Source: Dicaeum eximium
Lineage: Eukaryota > Chordata > Aves > Passeriformes > Dicaeidae
NCBI GenBank assembly: GCA_013396995.1
Contig: VWZP01005531.1
Coordinates: 496,001-560,000, forward strand
Length of the DNA stretch: 64,000 nucleotides
Reading direction: 5' to 3'
Shown here: positions 55,229-64,000 of the stretch, piece after piece
How the letters are laid out: every line of letters begins with the position of its first letter
Position numbering within the stretch: position 1 is the first letter of the stretch
Notes under the pieces: generated by a model
The model's database searches: none
Seen by the model: the letters and a program-made list of their open reading frames with translations, nothing else
Told to the model about the DNA's origin: nothing
Position numbers and translations under genes: made by a program

Positions 55229-55370
55229 ATTAATTACATTAAATATAATACATTGTATTTATAAATATAATACATTGTATAATCATATATATTACTGTCT
55301 ATAATATTTTACAATACAATATTGTATAATTATACAATATATTATGTAATTATATCATTAATTACATTAA
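55229..55370. repeat. AT palindromic block between 14-bp direct repeats
   Basis: The 14-mer attaattacattaa occurs at 55229-55242 and again at 55357-55370. The 114 bp between are almost only A and T. They hold two copies of aatataatacattgtat and several self-complementary words, for example attgtataattatacaat. The arrangement could be an AT-rich microsatellite with flanking duplication, or a small insertion with a long target duplication. Confidence 0.75.
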
Positions 55371-56390
55371 GTCGAGGTGCTTAAGTCAATGAAGCCTTCT
55401 ACCATTTGCAGTTAATTCACATTGAGCTACATTTCTTATCTAGCTGGTTTTTGCTTGAATGCAATGATCTTTCATATATTCTTTTTCAAGATTCATTGAA
55501 GAGCTTTTCTGTTCCAAATAAGTGCCAGAAAATGAAATTCCATCCTTCTTTGGAAAGAGAAAACATGAAATGTGTGCTACACTGCTGCCACTCATTATTT
55601 TCTTTAATGTTTTAAAGAAATCTTCCCTTTGAGTATTAATTGCATTTCCATTAAGAAACATGCACAACTCACCATTATCCCTGCCAGCCATTAGCTGCCA
55701 TAATCAGAAATGAAGGCTAAGGCTAGTTTTAGCATCTTAAAAACAGTGGAACACTGCCACAGCCAAATTAGCTAATAAGGAAAGTAATTTTAACTTGAAA
55801 GTGTTGTGCAGTGCAGGTGTGAAGAACACTGATATAAAATTTATAACACAAGTCTAACACCTCTGGAAACAAATCAGCTATAAGGCAAATAAACTCAAGC
55901 CTTGAGTACAATCTAATAAAGAACATTAAAAGAATTCCAGTGGCATGTCTAATTTTTTAAGCTTTCAATTTAAGTCCAGCTAGACTTAACTTCTGAGTTG
56001 TTACTTAACTTGTATCAAAAGTTTGTTTTTAAGTGAACAGTTACATACTTTAAGTTCCAAGTTCAACTATTAGACTAGAAAAAAAATATTATATCTTGTT
56101 AGAATTAAATGAAGAAAACCAAGAAAAACAAAACCAAATATAAAGTATTTGCATTTAAGATCAAGTACAGTTCCCTCAGCTCTTCCCATATTGGCACTAT
56201 CCAAGAAAATGATCCAGTGTTCAGTTACACTACTGAAAATGTTGGATTTTTCAAGAGGGTCTGACTTTTAACTACAAGTCTACAATACTCTCTGCAACTG
56301 TGTCTAAAACATTTAGTGTTTAGTGACACATAACCTGCAAGCAGCTGTTGAGAGAACAAAGACACTAAGAACGTGAAGAAGCCATTTAAG

Positions 56391-56420
56391 TCAATATCAA
56401 TATCAATATAAATATCAATA
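56391..56420. repeat. (AATATC)n-like simple repeat
   Basis: Five near-perfect hexamers (caatat, caatat, caatat, aaatat, caataa) lie in tandem. Slippage product. Confidence 0.8.
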
Positions 56421-56898
56421 AAACTATATTAACTTTGAAGTACTATAAAGAACTCTTTAGCTTCTAAACATTTTCAGATAGAGAGATAATATTTTGCTTC
56501 CTTTCAGAGGAAAAGTTTCTGAAAGAGCAGATCCATGACAGTTGTATCATAGTCTAAATGAACCCTTTGCTCAAGTTTGCACCCTCTTTAAAGCAGTGTA
56601 ACTGTTTCAGAAGAGCTCATTTTGCCCTTTCCTACATACACGCCATTGTTGTGTCGGGATGTGTTCCTTAAGAAAGGTTTTCTCAAAATGCAGTGGGTTC
56701 TGTGAACATCTGTAGTGGAACATCTCCAAATAATAAAGTACATTATCACAACCACTCTTAAAAGTGAAGCTGAATTATTTGGTTTTTAAATGTAATTTTC
56801 CTTGTGGTCATGTGCTTTCTCATCTACAAGATACCGTTGTAAGCCTGACACATGCTCCATAAAGACTCCTGGCATGAGGAATTTACATTTGAAATCAC

Positions 56899-57038
56899 CT
56901 TATTAAGGTGTTGTAATATGTTTGGATGAGTATACTCTTCTCTAAACACATTTATGATGCTTTCAGGTCGTAACTCCAACATGTTACTGTCATTCTTTAA
57001 AGACATCCTAAAATGAGCAATATGTTCCACGTTCATCA
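56899..57038 (-). other. Exon-like open segment, unrecognised
   Basis: On the minus strand a good acceptor (ttctcttttcactcgacag, ending at 57039) precedes 140 nt open for 46 codons. The stretch contains M-N-V-E-H, then E-L-R-P-E-S and N-I-L-Q-H-L. A donor-like AAG|GTGATT begins at 56898. The amino-acid make-up is more protein-like than that of neighbouring frames, and the frame stays open on both sides (88 codons from an ATG at 57090). I do not recognise a family. It could be a lone exon, a decayed retrocopy or chance. Confidence 0.13.
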
Positions 57039-57187
57039 CTGTCGAGTGAAAAGAGAAAATGCTCAAGAGGTGCTGGATTCTAGATAACATAAATGCTCAA
57101 GGAACAGCAAAGCTCTGCGTATGTTGCAGATAATACCATGTTGTTTTGCACTAAGTAGTTAGTAATTTGCAATTGTTTTATAACAAA

Positions 57188-57513
57188 CGGTTTGTTCTGT
57201 ATCCCCCTCCCCTCCTCCCCAAAATCTGTGGTGTTGGTCTCCCCTGGATCGGTCCCTCCCTTCTCCCCTCCCCTCGTTCTATCCCACTGGCTGTAGTCCT
57301 TTTCCTCCCTGCCCCTCCTCCGTGTTTAAAATCTTCTGCCATGAGGCAATCATGAGTCTCTTTTCCCGGAGTTCGTTCCATGCTAAAGCTGTTGGGCTCT
57401 AATCCCGAAGAGAAGGAGCATCCTCCGTCTTTTACTTTTGTCCTTGTTGGTTTTCACCAGGGTCCTGAGCTAGCCAGAGGGGTTACCCAAGAGTGAGAAT
57501 CGACAATACCACA
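57188..57513. mobile_element. LTR-like insertion, 5-bp duplication, C/T-rich
   Basis: A 326-bp block unlike its surroundings begins with C/T-rich text (ctcccctcctcccc and several similar runs) and ends gagaatcgacaataccaca. ACAAA flanks both ends (57183-57187 and 57514-57518), a 5-bp duplication as in ERVL elements. The right end is CA. The left end reads CGG where TG is expected, possibly one T-to-C change. No AATAAA is visible on either strand, so orientation is open; on the minus strand it would start TGTGGTATTGTCG. I infer a solo LTR of an unnamed family. Confidence 0.5.
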
Positions 57514-57518
57514 ACAAA

Positions 57519-58447
57519 ATTTACAACTTGATTAGCCTAAACTATAATGACTACAGATACCATCTGCTTTTTCAAAACCACACTGATCAATCAGAATTTC
57601 TTTAAAATCAGATTTCTGTCATCTCAACTACCTATACTTTGAGAATTAAAAGACTACTAAGAATTATTTTGATCAAGGACTGCTTAAAGAATCCAGGAGT
57701 ATTACAGTTTGAGGATTAAACTACAGATAGTTGAAGTAAAGGACAAAAAGTAATGCACATTGTTCTAGAACTACAAGGAGTAGTTAGAATTAGAAACTCT
57801 TGGTGAAGAATAATTAAGTGACTTTCCAGCAGTTTTCTCTCATTTAAGAGTTTATTGCTTAATTCCTTGTAGATTAAAGAGATTAACATTGTTTCCTTTT
57901 AAAAGAAAACAAACCTGTTTACTTTCCAAGTAATCTTTCTTTCAATCAATACTTATAGCAGAAGCTTTTTCCTGGAGGAAAGCAAATCAAATCAAAGTTT
58001 AATTATTTTGTACATTCCCTTAAACAATCTTTTGAGGTGTTTTTCATTTAGCACTAATTATTTTCCATTGGAATTTGGATAGTGTAACTAAATACTTTGT
58101 CTTTCATTTCATTAGTTTTTTTTTCATTTGTTTTATTTAGTTTGTTTCATTAGTTTTCTTTTTTTCATTTGGAAATAAATGATTGCTACTAAGAATCACT
58201 TTTTCCTTTATGAAAATCTCACTGTTATAGAGAGATCATTTCCTAATTTAAAATTATTTGTTTCTGTTAATTGTCAATCTTACAAATCCTACCCAACAAC
58301 TGTTGGTTTTGGCAAACCTTTTCTGTGCCAGAATATGTAGTTTCATTTAAAGAATAACCTTATTTTACCTTCAAATGCTACCAGAAATAAAAATACCAAC
58401 AGATGGTGTATCTATATCTATCTATATCACAATTTAGAATTTTTAAC
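57519..58447. other. AT-rich unique DNA
   Basis: No gene or repeat recognised, apart from T-rich runs near 58110-58165 built of ttcatttg/ttcattag-like words, and a small (tatc)n near 58410. Confidence 0.65.
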
Positions 58448-58605
58448 ATAGAATAATTAGGGCTTGAAAAGACATTCAAGATCAACAAGTCAACTCTGAC
58501 CCATACCACCAATCCTACTAAACCATATCATGTCTACTTTTTTTACCAGTGCCCCAGGTGGTGTTTGAAAAAGCTTTTGTCATTCATAATATGAGGTTGC
58601 TTTAT
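58448..58605 (-). mobile_element. Old CR1 LINE 3'-end fragment
   Basis: Degraded minus-strand CR1: catagaataattagggcttg, aaaagacattcaagatca, caagtcaactctgaccc, cctactaaaccatatcatg, then ccaggtggtgtttgaa. The order matches the CR1 3' end, but substitutions are frequent, so this is probably the oldest CR1 copy in the window. Confidence 0.75.
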
Positions 58606-61600
58606 ATTGAAAATACACTTTTTTCTTAGAGGATCTAACATATTTTATCAAAGAATATACTATAGGTGTTAATCTTTTCACCATGGATCATTCCTTAGTC
58701 ATTATTTGGATAAAGTTGGAATGAAAAATAATGTCACTTAAAGGTATAGCTATTTTCTGTTAGTAACTAATTCCAATATTGGTTTGGGGGTGGCGTAAGG
58801 AAGAATGTGAATGTTTTTATACAACCTGTATTAACAGCTGTCCCTAAGACTTAATTCTGCAAGCTCTGCTCTGTGCACCCTGCTCTTCTCAAGTCCTCTA
58901 CAGGCACCCTACTCTCTTCATGAGGAGTATTTAATAAAATTTATTTCATCTATATACCTAGATTTGAACAATTAAAAAACAAAAAAAATCCTGCTTTTGC
59001 TCTCTTTTAGTATGTCAGCTTTTTAAGCTATGAGACCCAGAGAACAATAGTATTCCACTCTCTTTTGGAGACAGCACAACGAGGGATGGCCTAGTTGAAT
59101 ACCTGAAGTTAAACCATGTATGTTCCGTGGTTATGGAAATCCTTCAAGGGAATCAATTTTGGTTTTTTCCCCTCAGAGATTAGGCATCAACTAAATTTGC
59201 AAAACTCAGGGTTGAGAGTACAAATTCTAATTAGGAATGAATAGTTATCTTCTTCTACCTGTGTAATAGCTTTTCCCTACTTGCAAGGAAGCAGAAACAA
59301 ACAAAATTATCCCATAGTAATATATTAGTTCCTACATCATCAGTAATTGAAAAGTAGAAATGCAGAAAAAGAAAATAACCACCCAGCAGTGCTGCCTGAA
59401 GTAAATGGGCCTTTTATCTCCTTACGCTTCTTGTTACCTTTAATTATGGTTTTCACTCATATCCATCATTGTGTTATTTGCTATTCACCACTGCAGTGAA
59501 GTCCTGTTGTTCTGACCAGACTTTGGAAGTTAACATCAAGAGTCTGGTGATACTCGTGAAACGTGAACATGTCAAATTCCTGGGCAGGTTGATACTTCAA
59601 AAAATAGAAAGAAATTTCATATCAGAAATCTAGCTGCTGTCCTTTCCTTGAAGGAGTTAAGAAAAAATAAACCCACAGTTTTACAAATTCTTGATGCATT
59701 TGTATAATAGTATGTGCAAGACTGATTTGTCACCTGTGTGGGCTGAACATGATAAATTGCTTGCTTGCTAAAATTCAAGACTACTGACAAGGAATTTGGC
59801 CTAAGGACATTGTTTCTTTCTTACAAAAGCTTTAGAAGGTCTTTGTATGTGCTTTGTCAATCAAATATGGGCCAGGAAATCACTGTGCTGAATTCTAATG
59901 AAGAGACTAATCCTTTGCAAAGAATGTGTGCACCATCCCAAAATTACCTATCCATTATCTATGAGTCAGTGGAATTTGATCTCCTCCATTGCACACATAA
60001 CTGTCATTTAAGGCCCAAACTCATCCTCTTTTTGTGAAAAATTCTCTTTTACATCAATGGCAATATCTCTGGAAAGATCAAGACAAGATCTTCTGGTAAT
60101 AGTTAAACATATCTATGATTTTTGTTGCAGTATTTACTAGCCAATAGTAAACATGACAAAGAATTTTACACGTGTTTGGACTATGCTCCTGATGAATCTG
60201 AATATAGATTACCAGCACAAATGCCTTGGAATAATACTGTCACGGCAAACTAGTCCTATGCATTTGAAACAGATACTATGAATATTCATAATACAGAAAA
60301 ACTATGCCATAATCCACAGGAGAGTAGAAAATATATTAAAGGTGGCCTCCAAAGCATCCTGCAAAACATCTCAAGATACCAGATTTTAGGGTACGTGAGG
60401 GACAGCAGGGTAGAGAGACCCCTACCACTAAAGCCCCTAATATTGTAAATGTCTTCAGATTAAAAATAAGTCCATTTTTAGGCAACTGAAGGAATGTTGA
60501 TTGAGCTTCAATTATTTTTTTTTTTATTTTAATAACTTTCAAAGACTTTTTCAAAGCTATAATGGCATGCATCCCACATAATTAGAAGATTTCTCATATT
60601 TCTCACAATCACCTGACTGTGGCCATATTATTTATGGTTAAACATTAAAAAATCAGTAGAATGGTTAAAATAATAAAGAACATGAAGTATTATGAGAATA
60701 AAAATCATAATGAAAAAAAGGATTGGCCACAACAATTGGTTTTAGACAAGACTGAGATTGTGGGCTAAGCCAGTTTATCATCGGATTTTTGCAATATGCA
60801 TAAGAAACACTAGATAGAAGACCACAGATCTAGTGGCAGAATTTCAGGCACAGACAAAAATTAAAAGACCAGATCTCACCACTTGCATGCAAGAAAAGTA
60901 ATACACACTCACACATGTACACCCTTTCTAAAAAGAGGAAGAGGGGAAAACCCAACTGCAAAGTTTTGATCATGGTGTGTGTATATACCGGGACAGAAAT
61001 AACGCTGTTTAAGCTGTCACTTGGTCTACAGACTTGGGCCAACTGGAAAGAAGGTAATTCTGGTCAGTATGGAAAAGGAAAGAGCAAAGATAAAAGGTTA
61101 CATTGGTGTCTTTATAGGGAGGCAAATACTCTACAGACAGGACAGAGTCTTTATTATGACGTATGACAAAAGAAGATTCTGTTAGAATAAAATAAGTCAA
61201 TGGCCAGGCTGATGTGCCTTAGCTGGGATAGCTCTTTAATACACTACAGTGGAGCTTGGCAGTATGAATCTCATGCTTCAGGAACACATACATTAATGTG
61301 TGAAATGTCAAATAGGTGTGAACCATTAGGTCCCTGTGATTTGGTGCACTCTGATACATCCACTTGATGCAGGGTGCAAATGTATCAACTTGGATTATGA
61401 TGTTCTACTGTGGGCACTTTAGGAGAGGCTGATTTATTTTTAGATTACTGCATCTCTTGAACCGTTAGAGCTCTCTTGCTGAAAATCACTGTGTAACCAC
61501 TACTAGAGGGCCATTGATACATAACTATCGTGCTATTTCTACATAGGAGGCCTAAAACAGGTGGTATTGACACACTTCAATTTTTCTGAGGGCTCCACTA

Positions 61601-64000
61601 GAATAGTTTTACAGCCATACTGAATGGATAATTTATTCGTTTACATAATGCATCTGACCATTCAATGTATCTTTTAAAAAGAAAGGAAATTATTATAAGT
61701 AGCTCTGGAACAAATGAATTCCTTCACAGATCCACAGGTAACAGTTTTACTGGCAATTTGCTTGGCTTTATTTTGAAAGGACCTTGCAGCATTTTCAATA
61801 AAAACTTCATATCTGCTTAGTGGATTTTAAGAAAACCTTACTGCCCAGTAACTATCCCATTAAAACTGTCACTAACAGACTCCACGCCAAGCTGTGAACA
61901 GAAGACCACTTAAGGTGTTGCAGAGAGTCCTGAAATTACTCTCTGCCTGCTATAGCAGTGCTCCCATGCAGCAGCCTGTGAGCTGGATCACAGGAGAAAA
62001 TGGCAAGGAGACAGTTTTGAAGTCACCGTCAGACACCAATCTTTCAGCTTGGGTATCAACTGCCTGTGGCCATGAGCTCATCCCACACCCTTAGCTTTCA
62101 GAGCAGACCTATTGTTGGAGGCTCATCACTATTTGTCCTTTGAGCCTTCTCCTTCTGCCATGCAGCAGAACTACCACAGGTGTGTGTGCCATCACGCTGG
62201 AAGACAAACATACCTGCTGCAAGCTGAATATTACTGTGTAAAATACTCACAGATCTCTAGGAATTAATTTATCGAAACAATCTGAGGCTTACTTTCCATT
62301 TTGATTGACTCCTCTATAGCTCACATTTCAGATCAAGACACAGCATTATATTAAAGCTAAATAAAAGCCCATGTGGTTTATGATTCCTGTACCAAACAGG
62401 GAATCCATGCTTTCTGCTAAGCCAAGGATGGTCATGATGCATGACCATCTTATCTGAAAAGCTTTAAAATTAATAAAGGACTTTTCAGCAAGAAAAACCC
62501 AAATCCATCATTCTCTGAAAGACAATGAAGCAACAGATTTCACCAGAATTTTGTACTTTTGTAAAATATTCAAGCCTTCCAATTTACTCAGGGCTGAGCC
62601 CTGAGACACATTTGGGAAATGACACTGCAAATTCTTGTCAGGTGAAAGAAAACAGTCTTTCTGATGCCTTTCATAGAATAAACAAAACTATGTTTGGTAG
62701 AACATGATGTTAGGAAAGTTTTGTCACCAAAAGCCAACTGTAGATTGATACTAAAAAAAATATTAAAAATTACATTAGTTCTAGGCAGAAGACTCTTGAA
62801 ATTTTTATCTTTTTTTTTATTATTTGGGTTCCTTCTACTGTTTACAACAGTCAGCTTGTCTTTGCTCTTCTCACTGTGAGACCAGCCATGGCTTTGTCCA
62901 AGGGTGATGATGAAAGAGCAAGCTAAATGCACATGCTTCAAGACCTCCTGGAAGACATACCCAGATATGGGAACAAAAAATTGGTCTGGTCAAACCTCAG
63001 TACCAGAAGCTATCCAGGAAAATTTTCATATGCTCACTGATATAAATTTCTCACAACCAGTTTTCCTTTCCTTTTGAGGAGGATGCTATTGAAATCTGCT
63101 TCCTCTTAAACAGTATCTGTAGAGACTGCTGTTTAACAACTATTTTCCTGTTTCTGAATTTTCTTGTCCTTTTTGCATTTAGCTTACCTCTCAAGACGAT
63201 TTCCCTACATTTCCCTACATTTCCTTCAGGGGGAAAGAAAAGTGGTAACAGCTTTTTGAATAGGTTTTAAATCTGCTTTAAATCTGCCTTTAGTCTGCTT
63301 ATATTCTTAAATCTCACAATTTAAAATCAATTAAATAGCCTCAGGTTGTTATTAGGGACTCAGGTAATTATTCTTATTTTGGTTCAGTTATTAATTCTTT
63401 CTAGATCCAGTTTGTGGACAGGGTCTTTGGGGTTTATTATAAATTGTCTGCTATTCTTTTTCAGGTTGGCTCACATTTTATTTGCAGTTACCCCAGAGTT
63501 TCAGATAGTGGAAGTAGATTAGGATTAAGAAAAATGTAACTATTTAAACACTTATTCTGCCCCCTTACAATTCAATGATTTGTACACCAACAAGTAAGAC
63601 TGACCTTTACACTGTGTAAAGGGAAACCAGTATCACAATCAACCTCAGTGTTACTGAGGAAGTAGCCTAATAGGACAGCTGGCACAGGCTGAGTTAAATA
63701 ACTTCCAGCTGACAGCATCCTCCTACTACTCAATGTTCAAAGCTGTTACTCATTTTAATAGTTTCAAAATTTGGAATGATTCAAGTTTTCAACCTAATCC
63801 TGATTCCCAATGTGTTACAGAGATTTAAGAAGAGAGACAGATATTTTTTTTTGAGACTTCACCATTCACTTTCTCCCATTGAAGCATTATGCTTTTCTTG
63901 GAAAGCTGTAACTAAAAAAAAAAATCATACTTATCTGCTTTGACAGCCAACAAACAGCAGCTTCCTCAGAAAAACTAAAAGCACTTTTGCAGACCTGCAT
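58606..64000. other. AT-rich unique DNA, no gene recognised
   Basis: No recognisable gene or interspersed repeat to the end of the window. Frames such as minus 62588-62941 (117 codons) and plus 59765-60037 (90 codons) have no known motif. Small tandem words occur at 63199-63222 and 63271-63298. Confidence 0.7.
63199..63298. repeat. Two short tandem repeats close together
   Basis: At 63199-63222 the 12-mer atttccctacat recurs twice or more; at 63271-63298 the words tttaaatctgc, tttaaatctgc and tttagtctgc follow each other. Both are local duplications about 50 bp apart. Confidence 0.7.

Larger units (their letters stand above)
41233..57182. other. AT-rich unique DNA, no gene recognised
   Basis: This 16-kb stretch holds no recognisable gene or LTR/LINE. 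A frame on + at 51420-51779 (119 codons) and several of 80-100 codons have no known motif. Items listed separately are a small tandem repeat at 49746, the 21-bp duplication at 55021, the AT palindromic block at 55229-55370, an AATATC repeat at 56391, and the exon-like segment at 56899-57038. Confidence 0.7.

Noticed and set aside
57167..57381. GC-rich frames on both strands that might suggest a promoter or CpG island
   Set aside because: The block is C/T-rich rather than CpG-rich and is framed by a target-site duplication, so an inserted element explains it better.

Overview
The window looks like an AT-rich, gene-poor stretch of a bird genome, most likely a songbird. The evidence is a set of CR1 LINE fragments ending in the avian 8-bp terminal repeat (ATTCTATG on the sense strand), plus several LTRs whose ends and internal text match families I know from passerines. 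No mammalian Alu or L1 and no bacterial gene layout is present. Family names rest on recognition by eye, not on a database search.

I could not recognise any protein-coding gene, tRNA, rRNA, CpG-island promoter or CRISPR array. The open frames are short, scattered on both strands and of the kind expected by chance in roughly 35-40% GC DNA. The only long frames, around 13.2-13.9 kb, are homopolymer artefacts. The window is therefore an intergenic desert or the inside of a very large intron; the sequence alone does not decide which. Two exon-like open segments (5774-5861 on + and 56899-57038 on -) and two recursive-splice-like AG|GTAAGT sites (1738/1739 and 21507/21508) are recorded as weak hints of the intron option.

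Layout: 1-7.5 kb unique AT-rich DNA; CR1 at 7.5-7.74 kb; unique to 11.76 kb. A retroviral cluster follows: a minus-strand solo LTR at 11765-12097 with a 4-bp target-site duplication (TSD), an unexplained block of about 650 bp, and a plus-strand ERVL-like LTR at about 12758-14117 that contains an uninterrupted run of 574 T. Then comes unique DNA to 27.1 kb, with a 16-bp-arm hairpin near 25.8 kb. A CR1 at 27.14-27.69 kb is split by a 261-bp solo LTR with a perfect 6-bp TSD. Unique DNA with a pyrimidine tract (30.6 kb) and a plus-strand CR1 (33.65-33.9 kb) leads to a second LTR pair, both minus: 39870-40276 (4-bp TSD) and 40583-41227 (5-bp TSD). Unique DNA follows to 57.2 kb, including a 114-bp AT palindromic block between 14-bp direct repeats at 55.2-55.4 kb. 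A fifth LTR-like element is at 57188-57513 (5-bp TSD) and an old CR1 at 58.45-58.6 kb; the rest is unique.

The main content is therefore a small archive of solo LTRs, with three TSD lengths (4, 5 and 6 bp) implying at least three retroviral integrase classes, set in otherwise quiet DNA. None retains internal gag, pol or env. I found no undescribed multi-gene system. The most unusual single object is the 574-nt pure T run inside an LTR.
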